Shown here: positions 1 to 8,411 of the stretch, in pieces
How positions within the stretch are numbered: the stretch's first letter is position 1
Layout of the letters: each line of letters begins with the position of its first letter
Assembly (NCBI RefSeq): GCF_002077695.1
Contig: NZ_MWUE01000004.1
Span: forward strand, 62,001 to 126,000
Length of the DNA stretch: 64,000 nt
Reading direction: 5' to 3'
Origin: Pantoea latae
Lineage (GTDB): Bacteria; Pseudomonadota; Gammaproteobacteria; Enterobacterales; Enterobacteriaceae
Translations under genes and position numbers: made by a program
Notes under the pieces: generated by a model
The model's input: the letters and a program-made list of their open reading frames with translations, nothing else
The model's database searches: none
What the model was told of the DNA's origin: nothing

Positions 1-99
1 TTTTGTCTTATTCCTCTATCTTATGCCAACTTGCCTCCAGGCAGGCACCACAAACAGCCAGCAGAGCTGACACAACATCCAGACAGGAATAACAATTTT

Positions 100-1494
100 A
101 TGGTTGATCAAACAAAAGAAGTCGCCGCTGCGCAGGAGAATCCTGACAAGCTCCGGCGTAATCTGCATAACCGCCACATTCAGCTTATCGCCATCGGCGG
201 CGCCATCGGCACCGGCCTGTTTATGGGCTCCGGTAAAACCATCAGCCTGGCGGGCCCCTCGATCATTTTCGTCTATATGATCATCGGCTTTATGCTGTTT
301 TTTGTGATGCGCGCCATGGGCGAGCTGCTGCTCTCCAATCTGGAATATAAATCGTTCAGCGATTTCGCTGCCGATCTGCTTGGGCCCTGGGCGGGTTATT
401 TTACCGGCTGGACCTACTGGTTCTGCTGGGTGGTGACCGGCATCGCCGACGTGGTGGCGATCTCCGCCTATTTCCAGCTCTGGTTTCCTGGCTTTTCCGT
501 GTGGATGAGCGCCCTGCTTTGCGTGTTTGTTTTCCTGGCGCTTAATATTGCCACGGTCAAGATGTTCGGCGAGATGGAGTTCTGGTTCGCCATTATCAAG
601 ATTGTCGCCATCGTGGCGCTGATTGTGACCGGCGTGGTGCTGGTCAGCCTGCATTATCCCTCGCCTGGCGGCGGCACCGCGTCGCTGAGCAATATCTGGG
701 ATCACGGCGGCCTGTTCCCGAAAGGGCTGAGCGGCTTTTTCGCCGGATTCCAGATAGCGGTTTTCGCCTTTGTCGGCATTGAGCTGGTGGGCACCGCGGC
801 GGCGGAAACGCACGATCCGCATAAGGTGCTGCCGCGCGCCATCAACGCCATTCCGCTGCGCGTGATTATGTTTTACGTGCTGGCGCTGATGGTGATCATG
901 GCGGTGACGCCCTGGACCCAGGTGCTGCCGGATCGCAGCCCCTTTGTTGAGATGTTTGTGCTGATCGGCCTGCCCGCCGCAGCCAGCATCGTTAACTTCG
1001 TGGTGTTGACCTCGGCGGCCTCTTCCGCCAACAGCGGCATCTTCTCTACCAGCCGTATGCTCTACGGTCTGGCGCAGCAGGGCGTGGCGCATCGCGCCTT
1101 TGGTCAGCTCTCCGCGCGCGCGGTGCCGACCGCCGGTTTGTTCTTCTCCTGCCTCTGCCTGCTGGCGGGCGTCGCGCTGATTTATCTGATCCCGGACGTG
1201 ATGACGGTGTTCACCATGGTGACCACGGTGTCGGCGATCCTGTTTATGTTCGTCTGGACCATTATCCTCTGCAGCTACCTGGCCTACCGTAAGAAGTATC
1301 CGGAGCGTCATGCCGCCTCAGGCTTCAAAATGCCGCTCGGCAAGGTAATGTGCTGGGTGGTGATGGCGTTCTTCGCCTTTGTGCTGGTGCTGCTCACCCT
1401 GCAGGAAGATACCCGCCAGGCGCTGATGGTAACGCCGCTGTGGTTTGTGATGCTGACCATGGGCTGGCTGCTGCGCCGTCGCGCCGCACGGTAA
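100..1494 (+). CDS. cycA: D-serine/D-alanine/glycine:H+ symporter CycA
   Basis: Inner-membrane APC-family permease that imports D-serine, D-alanine and glycine. The 464-residue product closely follows E. coli CycA (about 470 aa) along its whole length. It has the APC entry motif GGAIGTG at residues 33-39 and roughly twelve hydrophobic segments. The frame is open upstream to 31, but the ATG at 100 matches the family N-terminus (MVDQTKE) and has an AGGAA 11 bases before it, so I chose it. In E. coli the neighbours differ, so its position next to the rut region is specific to this lineage (inference). Only about 100 bases of upstream DNA are in the window, so the promoter cannot be judged fully. 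Confidence 0.95.
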   Translation: MVDQTKEVAAAQENPDKLRRNLHNRHIQLIAIGGAIGTGLFMGSGKTISLAGPSIIFVYMIIGFMLFFVMRAMGELLLSNLEYKSFSDFAADLLGPWAGYFTGWTYWFCWVVTGIADVVAISAYFQLWFPGFSVWMSALLCVFVFLALNIATVKMFGEMEFWFAIIKIVAIVALIVTGVVLVSLHYPSPGGGTASLSNIWDHGGLFPKGLSGFFAGFQIAVFAFVGIELVGTAAAETHDPHKVLPRAINAIPLRVIMFYVLALMVIMAVTPWTQVLPDRSPFVEMFVLIGLPAAASIVNFVVLTSAASSANSGIFSTSRMLYGLAQQGVAHRAFGQLSARAVPTAGLFFSCLCLLAGVALIYLIPDVMTVFTMVTTVSAILFMFVWTIILCSYLAYRKKYPERHAASGFKMPLGKVMCWVVMAFFAFVLVLLTLQEDTRQALMVTPLWFVMLTMGWLLRRRAAR

Positions 1495-1502
1495 AAGGAT
1501 AA

Positions 1503-1526
1503 CGTCCCGGTCGCCTGACCGGGACG
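1503..1526 (-). terminator. Hairpin between cycA and the DUF457 gene
   Basis: Perfect 10-bp stem (1503-1512 with 1517-1526) and a GCCT loop, lying between two convergent genes. On the minus strand it is followed by TTATCCTTTT, so it looks like an intrinsic terminator for the minus-strand gene. On the plus strand no U tract follows, so its use by cycA is uncertain. Confidence 0.6.
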
Positions 1527-1535
1527 ACAGCGCGC

Positions 1536-2510
1536 TTAGAGCCGCTCCCAGATGGCCTTAAAGCTTTGCCCCAGCGCAGGCCGCGTAGAAGGCAGCCGCT
1601 CAGGATGCGCGGCGGGCGCCTGTGGCGTGCCCAGCCCAAAAGTAAAGGTATAGTTTCCCCCTTCCCCCATGCGTAAGTCGGCAATCGTGACTTGCCCCGC
1701 CTGCTCGCGCAGCGCATAAAAACCGTGGCTAAACCAGGCAACGCGCTCGGCGTGCCAGTTGCCCTTTAGCGGCGCGAACAGCGCGGTATGACGCGCATGC
1801 CAGCTGATCTGCAGCGGCCGCCTCGGCGACAGCAGCGACCAGTAAGCTTCGCCGTAGCGATCGCCGTCGATAATCACCGTGCGCCACACCAGGGTATTAA
1901 ACGCGGTGGGCGTCACCAGCACCTTGTCGTCAGGCATACGCTGCTGCGCCAGCGACTGCGCGATCTGCCAGCTTGCCACGCCCTGAATCGCCATACTCCA
2001 GCCGAGATAGAGGGTGCTGAGCGCCAGCCCGGCGCGATTCCAGCGCAAACCGCCCGCGCCGCCGCGCCAAAACGCCGCCGCAAGGCCGATCAGCAGCGGC
2101 AGCGTATAGAGCGGATCGACGATGTAGATGCTGCCGACGGCAAAGGGGTGATCGGTGAGCGGCAGGCCCAGCTGCGTGCCGTAGACCGTCATCAGATCCA
2201 GCAGCGGATGGGTAATGAGCGCCAGCCAGATGGCCAGCCACCACTGCTGCCAGCGCACGCCGCGCCGAAACAGTCCGGCGATAAGCCAGGCGAGCAGCGG
2301 CGAGGCCAGCGTCAGCCAGAGCAGCGCATGGCTTTCGGTGCGGTGCAGAGTCATATTGCGGATCGCATCGCCGTGATCGATAAACACATCGAGATCGGGC
2401 AAGGTGCCGCACGCCGCGCCCACCGCCGCCGCCTGCCAGAGCGGCACACGCCGCCCCATGACCGCGACGCTGACCGACGCGCCCAATACCAGTTGTGAAA
2501 CTGAATCCAT
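1536..2510 (-). CDS. DUF457/YdjM-superfamily membrane-bound putative metal-dependent hydrolase
   Basis: 324-residue inner-membrane protein of the YdjM/DUF457 superfamily, usually annotated as membrane-bound metal-dependent hydrolase; no reaction is established for it. Visible conserved polar motifs lie between hydrophobic helices: PDLD at residues 38-41, HRTESH at 56-61, and HPLLDL further on, all candidate metal ligands. The C-terminal third (from about residue 195) is soluble and lacks obvious membrane segments. It is much longer than E. coli YdjM, so I give no gene symbol. It ends near cycA and starts 43 bases past the rutR stop codon, so it lies downstream of rutR on the same strand and could be transcribed from it. 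Confidence 0.75.
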   Translation of the reverse strand: MDSVSQLVLGASVSVAVMGRRVPLWQAAAVGAACGTLPDLDVFIDHGDAIRNMTLHRTESHALLWLTLASPLLAWLIAGLFRRGVRWQQWWLAIWLALITHPLLDLMTVYGTQLGLPLTDHPFAVGSIYIVDPLYTLPLLIGLAAAFWRGGAGGLRWNRAGLALSTLYLGWSMAIQGVASWQIAQSLAQQRMPDDKVLVTPTAFNTLVWRTVIIDGDRYGEAYWSLLSPRRPLQISWHARHTALFAPLKGNWHAERVAWFSHGFYALREQAGQVTIADLRMGEGGNYTFTFGLGTPQAPAAHPERLPSTRPALGQSFKAIWERL

Positions 2511-2553
2511 CGGTGACTCCAGGACAGAACAGGCGGTGACAGCCGCCGGAAAA

Positions 2554-3189
2554 TCAGCGCACGCGAATGCCTTCGATAATCATGCGCTGGACATTCTCGA
2601 CCGTTTCATCAAAAAAGCGCGCATCGCTCAGCGTCTGGCCGGTAATCGCCTCGACCTGGCTGGCGAAATCCGCGTAGTGCTGGGTCGCGGCCCACAGCAT
2701 AAAAAAGAGGTGCTGCGGCTGAACGCCCGCCAGACGCCCTTCATTGATCCAGCGTTCGACGATGGCCGCCTTGTCATCCACCAGCTGTTTAAGGTCGCCC
2801 GCCAGTTCGCCTTTCAGCAGCGGCGCGCCCTGCAGCATCTCCAGACAGAACAAACGCGACGCCTGCGGATGGTCGCGCGAGACTTCAAGCTTCAGGCGGA
2901 TATAGCGACGGATGGCGCTAAGCGGATCCATATCGTGCTGCAGCGCGCGCAGCGGCGCCAGCCAGACGTCGAGGATCTCTTTCAGCACCGCGACGTAGAG
3001 CGCCTCTTTTGACGGGAAATAGTAGAGCAGATTGGTTTTCGACACGTCGGCGCGCTCGGCGACCTGATCCAGACGTGTGCCATGAATGCCAAACTGTGAG
3101 AAGAGCGCCAGCGCCGCCTCCAGAATGGCGGCGCGTTTCGCCGCGGTGGCGCGCGATCGACGCGTCGGTTGTTTTTCATCTGTTTTCAC
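2554..3189 (-). CDS. rutR: Pyrimidine-responsive TetR-family repressor RutR
   Basis: Transcriptional regulator of pyrimidine catabolism; in E. coli it binds uracil and thymine and controls the rut operon and genes of pyrimidine and purine metabolism. The 211-residue product matches E. coli RutR throughout: TetR helix-turn-helix at about residues 36-60 (DQVAERADVSKTNLLYYF) and the ligand domain ending IIEGIR. The open frame extends to an ATG at 3276, but the family start aligns with the GTG at 3189. That GTG has a GAGG seven bases upstream, and the extension would run across the predicted NtrC sites, so I prefer 3189. It is divergent from rutA and shares its control region. Confidence 0.93.
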   Translation of the reverse strand: MKTDEKQPTRRSRATAAKRAAILEAALALFSQFGIHGTRLDQVAERADVSKTNLLYYFPSKEALYVAVLKEILDVWLAPLRALQHDMDPLSAIRRYIRLKLEVSRDHPQASRLFCLEMLQGAPLLKGELAGDLKQLVDDKAAIVERWINEGRLAGVQPQHLFFMLWAATQHYADFASQVEAITGQTLSDARFFDETVENVQRMIIEGIRVR

Positions 3190-3258
3190 AGCGTTGCCTC
3201 GTTCCTTAAGCGTACTGGCATCATAGCAAAGCCGCTCCGCCCTGCCCAATCGCGCCGC

Positions 3259-3295
3259 TGCACCTTTTTCGCTCAACCTGCCTGCAAAACGTGCA
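3259..3295. promoter_or_regulatory. Two tandem NtrC-like enhancer sites upstream of rutA
   Basis: Two matches to the NtrC pattern TGCAC-N7-GTGCA, each 8 of 10, at 3259-3275 (TGCAC...GCTCA) and 3279-3295 (TGCCT...GTGCA). Their centres are 20 bp apart and about 150 and 130 bp upstream of the predicted sigma-54 start. That is the usual enhancer geometry. The rut operon of E. coli belongs to the Ntr regulon. The individual matches are imperfect, so this is a prediction. Confidence 0.5.
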
Positions 3296-3302
3296 GCGAT
3301 TT

Positions 3303-3318
3303 TTGACCAACTGGTCCA
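3303..3318. promoter_or_regulatory. RutR operator
   Basis: The 16-mer TTGACCAACTGGTCCA matches the RutR palindrome TTGACCANNTGGTCAA with a single mismatch. It lies between the divergent rutR and rutA genes, 74 bp upstream of the sigma-54 -24 element. A weaker related sequence (CGGACCAGCTGCTC) sits at 3322-3335 and could be a secondary half site. Confidence 0.85.
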
Positions 3319-3391
3319 AAACGGACCAGCTGCTCTGGTTTTTCGATGCCCTTTTTATTTAACCAATTGTTAATCATAATTTTTTATTTTG

Positions 3392-3407
3392 TGGCACAAC
3401 CTTTGCA
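3392..3407 (+). promoter_or_regulatory. Sigma-54 promoter of rutABCDFG
   Basis: TGGCAC-N5-TTGCA occurs without mismatch (TGGCAC at 3392-3397, TTGCA at 3403-3407), with the GG and GC doublets at the obligatory 12-base offset. The transcription start would be near 3419, giving a leader of about 77 bases before rutA. Together with the upstream NtrC-like sites, this implies induction under nitrogen limitation, as described for E. coli rut. Confidence 0.9.
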
Positions 3408-3495
3408 AATTTGTCAGCAAGCGCCGCCATCAGGGATGAAGCAGGATGCCGCGCCGCGCACCATATCTTTTACTACCTGACAAAGAGGGTTTGAC

Positions 3496-4584
3496 ATGAA
3501 GATTGGCGTTTTTATTCCAATTGGTAACAACGGCTGGCTAATTTCCACCCACGCTCCGCAGTACAAACCGACCTTCGAACTGAATAAGGCGATCGTGCAG
3601 CGCGCGGAGCATTACCATTTTGATTTTGCGCTCTCGATGATCAAGCTGCGCGGCTTTGGCGGCAAAACCGAGTTCTGGGATCACAATCTGGAATCCTTCA
3701 CCCTGATGGCCGGCCTGGCCGCCGTCACCTCGCGCATTGAAATCTACGCCACCGCCGCCACCCTGACGCTGCCGCCCGCTATCGTGGCGCGCATGGCCTC
3801 GACCATCGACTCTATTTCCGGCGGCCGCTTCGGCGTCAACCTGGTAACCGGCTGGCAGAAGCCGGAATATGAGCAGATGGGCATCTGGCCGGGCGATGAG
3901 TACTTCAGCCGCCGCTACGACTACCTGACGGAGTACGTCACCGTGCTGCGCGATCTATGGGGCAGCGGCCAGTCTGATTTTAAAGGGGAGTTCTTCACCA
4001 TGAACGACTGCCGCGTCAGCCCGCAGCCGCAGCGTCCGATGAAGGTGATCTGCGCCGGCCAGAGCGACGCCGGTATGGCCTTTTCCGCGCAGCACGCCGA
4101 CTACAACTTCTGCTTCGGCAAAGGGGTCAACACGCCGGCCGCCTTTGCGCCGACCGCCGCGCGCATGAAGCAGGCAGCGGATAAGGCGGGCCGCGACGTC
4201 GGCTCCTACGTGCTGTTTATGATTATCGCCGCCGACAGCGACGAGGCGGCGCGCGATAAGTGGGAACACTACAAAGCAGGCGCCGACGAAGAGGCGCTCG
4301 CCTGGCTGACCACCCAGAGCCAGCAGGACAAACGCTCCGGCAGCGACACCAACGTGCGCCAGATGGCCGACCCCACCTCTGCCGTCAATATCAATATGGG
4401 CACGCTGGTCGGCTCTTACGCCAGCGTGGCGCGCATGCTCGACGAGGTGGCGCTGGTTGAAGGCGCCGAGGGCGTGCTGCTCACCTTTGATGACTTCCTG
4501 CAGGGCATCGAAGATTTCGGCCAGCATATTCAGCCGCTGATGCAGTGCCGCAGCCAGATTAATGACAACAGAGAGGTCGCCTGA
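3496..4584 (+). CDS. rutA: Pyrimidine monooxygenase RutA
   Basis: Flavin-dependent, luciferase-like monooxygenase that opens the uracil ring between N3 and C4 to give ureidoacrylate peracid, the first step of the Rut pathway. The 362-residue product aligns end to end with E. coli RutA and carries the bacterial-luciferase fold motifs, for example [10 protein letters not shown] near residue 113-122 and the ISGGR turn before it. It needs FMNH2 supplied by RutF. An AGAGGG lies upstream of the ATG at 3496. The stop overlaps the rutB start as TGATG (rutB ATG at 4584), indicating translational coupling within the rutABCDFG operon. Confidence 0.97.
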   Translation: MKIGVFIPIGNNGWLISTHAPQYKPTFELNKAIVQRAEHYHFDFALSMIKLRGFGGKTEFWDHNLESFTLMAGLAAVTSRIEIYATAATLTLPPAIVARMASTIDSISGGRFGVNLVTGWQKPEYEQMGIWPGDEYFSRRYDYLTEYVTVLRDLWGSGQSDFKGEFFTMNDCRVSPQPQRPMKVICAGQSDAGMAFSAQHADYNFCFGKGVNTPAAFAPTAARMKQAADKAGRDVGSYVLFMIIAADSDEAARDKWEHYKAGADEEALAWLTTQSQQDKRSGSDTNVRQMADPTSAVNINMGTLVGSYASVARMLDEVALVEGAEGVLLTFDDFLQGIEDFGQHIQPLMQCRSQINDNREVA

Positions 4585-5303
4585 TGAGCACCATTTACTG
4601 CGCCCACACCCCTGCGCTGCCGCAGGTTGAACTGCCCGCGCGCCCGGAAGCGATCGCCTTCCCGCCGACGCAAAGCGCGCTGATCGTGGTGGATATGCAA
4701 AACGCCTACGCCACGCCGGGCGGCTACCTCGATCTGGCCGGATTCGACGTCTCCGCCACCGCGCCGGTAATTGAGAAGATCCATCAGGCCGTCACCGCCG
4801 CGCGCACCGCGGGCGTGCAGATTATCTGGTTTCAGAACGGCTGGGACGCGGACTATGTCGAAGCGGGCGACGCCGGTTCGCCCAATTTTCATAAGTCGAA
4901 CGCGCTGAAAACCATGCGCAAGCGACCTGAACTGCAGGGCTCGCTGCTGGCGAAAGGGGGCTGGGACTATGCGCTGGTAGACGCGCTGCAGCCGCAGCCG
5001 GGCGACATCGTGCTGCCGAAACCGCGCTACAGCGGCTTTTTCAACACGCCGCTCGACAGCATGCTGCGCAGCCGCGGCATTCGTCATCTGATCTTCACCG
5101 GCATCGCCACCAACGTCTGCGTCGAGTCGACGCTGCGCGACGGCTTCTTCCTCGAGTATTTCGGCGTGGTGCTGGAAGACGCGACCTACCAGGCGGGCCC
5201 GGCGTTCGCCCAGCAGGCGGCGATATTCAATATCGAAACCTTTTTTGGCTGGGTCTCCAGCGTGGATGTTTTTTGCGAAAGCCTGAAGGGCCATAAGGAG
5301 TAA
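4584..5303 (+). CDS. rutB: Ureidoacrylate amidohydrolase RutB
   Basis: Isochorismatase-like cysteine hydrolase that cleaves (peroxy)ureidoacrylate to carbamate and aminoacrylate (peracid), releasing ammonia later in the pathway. At 239 residues it is slightly longer than E. coli RutB because of an N-terminal extension. The catalytic triad is intact: D37 in [10 protein letters not shown]146 in LPKPRYS, C179 in [11 protein letters not shown]. These correspond to D24, K133 and C166 of the E. coli enzyme with a constant 13-residue offset. Its ATG overlaps the rutA stop and the rutC start follows after 4 bases, so it sits inside a tightly coupled operon. Confidence 0.96.
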   Translation: MSTIYCAHTPALPQVELPARPEAIAFPPTQSALIVVDMQNAYATPGGYLDLAGFDVSATAPVIEKIHQAVTAARTAGVQIIWFQNGWDADYVEAGDAGSPNFHKSNALKTMRKRPELQGSLLAKGGWDYALVDALQPQPGDIVLPKPRYSGFFNTPLDSMLRSRGIRHLIFTGIATNVCVESTLRDGFFLEYFGVVLEDATYQAGPAFAQQAAIFNIETFFGWVSSVDVFCESLKGHKE

Positions 5304-5307
5304 TGCC

Positions 5308-5703
5308 ATGCCGAAATCTGTGATTATCCCACCGGGCACCACGACGCCGATCGCCCCTTTCGTGCCCGGCACGCTGGCCGACGGCGTGGTTTACGTCTCC
5401 GGCACCCTGCCGTTCGACAAACAGAACAACGTGGTGCACGTTGGCGACGCCGCCGCGCAGACGCGTCACGTGCTGGAAACCATTAAAACGGTGATTGAAA
5501 CCGCGGGCGGCACGCTCGACGACGTCACCTTCAACTCGATTTTTCTCACCGACTGGCAGCACTACGCCGCGATTAATCAGGTCTACGCCGACTATTTCCC
5601 CGGCGACAAGCCGGCGCGCTTCTGCATCCAGTGCGGTCTGGTGAAACCTGACGCGCTGGTGGAGATCGCCAGCGTGGCGCATATCGGCCAGCGGGAGGCG
5701 TAA
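5308..5703 (+). CDS. rutC: RutC, RidA/YjgF-family 3-aminoacrylate deaminase
   Basis: 131-residue member of the RidA/YjgF/UK114 family. RutC was first proposed to reduce the aminoacrylate peracid and was later shown to act as a 3-aminoacrylate deaminase. The family signature is visible around residues 103-113 ([11 protein letters not shown]) near the C-terminus. The start at 5308 is four bases after rutB, and the stop overlaps the rutD ATG at 5703 (TAATG). Identification rests on whole-length similarity to RutC and on its operon position rather than on motifs alone, because RidA paralogues look alike. Confidence 0.94.
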   Translation: MPKSVIIPPGTTTPIAPFVPGTLADGVVYVSGTLPFDKQNNVVHVGDAAAQTRHVLETIKTVIETAGGTLDDVTFNSIFLTDWQHYAAINQVYADYFPGDKPARFCIQCGLVKPDALVEIASVAHIGQREA

Positions 5704-6506
5704 TGCATCTGGAGATCACGGGACGTCAGGATAATGCGGCGCCGACGCTGGTGCTGTCGTCGGGTCTGGGCGGCGTGGCGGGCTTCTGGCAGCCGCAGCT
5801 GGCGGCGCTGAACGCCGGCTATCGCGTGGTGCGCTACGACCAGCGCGGCACCGGCCGCAGCGCGCAGCCGCTGCCGGCTGACTATTCGATGGCGATGATA
5901 GCGGCCGAGCTGGCGCAGGCGCTGGCGCAGCGCGGCATTGAGCGCTTTGGCGTTATCGGCCATGCGCTCGGCGGGCTGGTGGGGCTGCAGCTGGCGCTTG
6001 ACTACCCTGAGCGCGTCGAGCGCGTGGCGGTGATCAACGGCTGGCTGCGGCTGCATCCGCATACGCGGCGCTGTTTTCAGGTGCGACAGGATCTGCTGCT
6101 GCACGTCGGCGTCGAGGCGTTTGTGCGCGCGCAGCCGCTGTTTCTCTATCCGGCAGAGTGGATGGCGCAGCATCAGCCGCGTCTCGCCGAAGAGGAAGCG
6201 GCGCATATCGCCCACTTTCAGGGGCGCGACAACCTGCTGCGCCGCCTGAACGCCCTGATGTGCGCCGACTTTACCGCCCATGCCGCGCGCATTACGCAGC
6301 CGGTACTGGCGATCTGCAGCCAGGACGACCTGCTGGTGCCCTGGAGCTGCAACGCGCAGCTGGCCGACGCGCTGCCCAATGCGCAGCAGATCGCCATGTG
6401 CTGGGGCGGCCACGCCATGAGCGTGACCGACGCGGAAGGCTTTAATTCGCTGCTGCTGCAGTGGCTTAACCGGAACGAGACCGCGCCGCAGCGCGCGGCG
6501 AGCTGA
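5703..6506 (+). CDS. rutD: RutD, putative aminoacrylate hydrolase (alpha/beta hydrolase fold)
   Basis: 267-residue alpha/beta-hydrolase proposed to speed hydrolysis of aminoacrylate to malonic semialdehyde and ammonia in the Rut pathway. The nucleophile elbow reads GHALGG (near residue 83-88), with Ala where a classical hydrolase has Ser. From memory E. coli RutD has the same substitution (GHALGA), so this is a family trait, not damage here. Other conserved stretches are [10 protein letters not shown] and the terminal GGHAMSVTD containing the expected histidine. Its ATG overlaps the rutC stop. Only 10 bases separate it from the next gene, which is rutF and not rutE. Confidence 0.94.
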   Translation: MHLEITGRQDNAAPTLVLSSGLGGVAGFWQPQLAALNAGYRVVRYDQRGTGRSAQPLPADYSMAMIAAELAQALAQRGIERFGVIGHALGGLVGLQLALDYPERVERVAVINGWLRLHPHTRRCFQVRQDLLLHVGVEAFVRAQPLFLYPAEWMAQHQPRLAEEEAAHIAHFQGRDNLLRRLNALMCADFTAHAARITQPVLAICSQDDLLVPWSCNAQLADALPNAQQIAMCWGGHAMSVTDAEGFNSLLLQWLNRNETAPQRAAS

Positions 6507-6516
6507 GGAGACAACG

Positions 6517-7041
6517 ATGAGCACCCTTTCTGTTTTACCTGACATCGAACGGGTCGAGAAGCAGGCGTTTCGCGACGGCATGGCGTGCCTTGGCGCTGCG
6601 GTGAATATCATCACCACCGACGGCCCGGCGGGTCGCGCCGGCTTTACCGCCTCGGCGGTGTGCAGCGTCACCGATACCCCGCCGACCCTGCTGGTCTGCC
6701 TGAACCGCTCGGCCTCGGTATGGTCCGTTTTCACCGCCAACCGCCAGCTTTGCGTCAATACGCTGGCGGCCGATCAGGCGGCGATCTCGACGCTGTTCGG
6801 CGGCAAAACGCCGATGGAGACGCGCTTTCAGGCGGCGCAGTGGCGCACGGGCGCCACAGGTTCGCCGCGACTGGAGGGCGCGCTGGCCTCGTTCGACTGC
6901 CGCATCAGCGAGATCGCGCAGGTCGGCACCCATGACGTGCTGTTTTGCGAGGTGCTGGCGCTGACCGTTAGCCACAATCTGCACGGGCTGGCCTGGTTCG
7001 ATCGCGGCTATTTACCCCTGCAGCGGCAGGATGCCCGCTAA
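6517..7041 (+). CDS. rutF: RutF, NADH:FMN reductase partner of RutA
   Basis: 174-residue member of the flavin-reductase-like FMN-binding family. It supplies reduced FMN to RutA. The FMN-binding signature [18 protein letters not shown] lies around residues 43-60, as in E. coli RutF. A GAGGAGA is positioned just upstream of the ATG at 6517. In E. coli rutE (malonic semialdehyde reductase) lies between rutD and rutF; here the gap is only 10 bases, so rutE is absent from the operon. The gene is intact and in the expected orientation before rutG. Confidence 0.95.
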   Translation: MSTLSVLPDIERVEKQAFRDGMACLGAAVNIITTDGPAGRAGFTASAVCSVTDTPPTLLVCLNRSASVWSVFTANRQLCVNTLAADQAAISTLFGGKTPMETRFQAAQWRTGATGSPRLEGALASFDCRISEIAQVGTHDVLFCEVLALTVSHNLHGLAWFDRGYLPLQRQDAR

Positions 7042-7085
7042 TCCGCCCTGCGCGGCCTGATCCCCCCTTTTTTCTGGAGATAACG

Positions 7086-8411
7086 ATGGCGAGTTCCTGG
7101 TTTCCTCAATGGCGTAAAAAGTCGGCGGTATCGGACGGCGGGCTGATCGCCCCGGATGAGACGCTGCCCTTTGGACAAACGGCGATCCTCGGTTTACAGC
7201 ATGCGGTGGCGATGTTCGGTGCCACCGTGCTGATGCCGCTGCTGATGGGGCTGGATCCCAACCTGGCGATTCTGGTGTCGGGCATCGGCACCCTGCTCTT
7301 TTTTGTCGTCACCGGGGGACGTGTACCGAGCTATCTCGGCTCCAGCGCGGCCTTTGTCGGCGTGGTGATCGCCGTGACCGGCTTTAACGGTCAGGGACTC
7401 AACCCGCATCTCAGCGTCGCGCTCGGCGGGGTTATCGCCTGCGGCGCGCTCTATACGCTGATCGGTCTGGTGGTGATGAAAGTCGGCACGCGCTGGATCG
7501 AGCGGCTGATGCCGCCGGTGGTGACCGGCGCCGTGGTGATGGCGATCGGGCTTAACCTTGCGCCCATTGCGGTGCACAGCGTAGCGGCGTCCGGCTTTGA
7601 CAGCTGGATGGCGGTGATGACGGTGCTCGCCATCGGCCTGGTGGCGGTATTTACCCACGGCATGGTGCAGCGCCTGCTGATTCTGGTGGGGCTGATCGTC
7701 GCCTGGGCGATTTACGCCCTGCTGACCAACGTGCTGGGCTTCGGCAAGCCGGTGGACTTCAGCGGCGTGGCGCAGGCCGCCTGGTTCGGTATGCCGCACA
7801 CCACCGCGCCCAGCTTCGATCTGCAGGCGATAGTGATGATCGCGCCGGTGGCGATTATTCTGGTGGCAGAAAACCTCGGCCATCTGAAGGCCGTGGCGGG
7901 CATGACCGGCCGCAATCTCGATCCCTGGATGGGACGCGCCTTTGTCGGCGACGGGCTGGCAACGATGGTCTCCGGCGCGATGGGCGGCAGCGGCGTCACC
8001 ACCTACGCGGAGAATATCGGCGTGATGGCGATAACCAAAGTCTACTCGACGCTGGCGTTCGTCGCGGCGGCGGCAATCGCCCTGATCCTCGGCTTTTCGC
8101 CGAAGTTCGGCGCGCTGATCCACGCCATTCCCGCGCCGGTGATCGGCGGCGCCTCGATTGTGGTCTTCGGCCTGATCGCGGTGGCGGGAGCGCGCATCTG
8201 GCTGCAGAATCATGTGGACTTCAGCCAGAACGGCAATCTGATTATGGTCGCCACCACGCTGGTGCTGGGCGCGGGCGATTTTTCGCTGAAGATCGGCAGC
8301 TTTACGCTGGGCGGCATCGGCACCGCCACTTTCGGCGCCATCCTGCTTAACGCCATTCTGCAGCGGCGCGGCGCGGCGCTGACGGAGCGTCCGGCGCGCC
8401 AGCAGGGATAG
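7086..8411 (+). CDS. rutG: Pyrimidine permease RutG (NCS2 family)
   Basis: 441-residue inner-membrane uracil/thymine:H+ symporter of the nucleobase-ascorbate transporter (UraA/NCS2) family. Last gene of the rut operon. It has the long run of about 14 hydrophobic segments and typical motifs such as the QHAVAMFGATVL segment near residue 40 and the VAENLGHLKAV / GGSGVTTYAENIG loops of the substrate site. A GGAGA precedes the ATG at 7086. Its stop codon abuts the stop of the convergent gene on the other strand (8411/8412) with no spacer, so no intrinsic terminator can lie between them. Confidence 0.96.
   Translation: MASSWFPQWRKKSAVSDGGLIAPDETLPFGQTAILGLQHAVAMFGATVLMPLLMGLDPNLAILVSGIGTLLFFVVTGGRVPSYLGSSAAFVGVVIAVTGFNGQGLNPHLSVALGGVIACGALYTLIGLVVMKVGTRWIERLMPPVVTGAVVMAIGLNLAPIAVHSVAASGFDSWMAVMTVLAIGLVAVFTHGMVQRLLILVGLIVAWAIYALLTNVLGFGKPVDFSGVAQAAWFGMPHTTAPSFDLQAIVMIAPVAIILVAENLGHLKAVAGMTGRNLDPWMGRAFVGDGLATMVSGAMGGSGVTTYAENIGVMAITKVYSTLAFVAAAAIALILGFSPKFGALIHAIPAPVIGGASIVVFGLIAVAGARIWLQNHVDFSQNGNLIMVATTLVLGAGDFSLKIGSFTLGGIGTATFGAILLNAILQRRGAALTERPARQQG

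Noticed and set aside
16..1311. Long minus-strand frame (431 aa) opposite cycA
   Set aside because: Its translation is rich in H, R, Q and G with no domain character and mirrors the real gene; long antisense frames are common in GC-rich DNA.
7194..8213. 339-residue minus-strand frame opposite rutG
   Set aside because: Histidine- and arginine-rich shadow of the permease gene.
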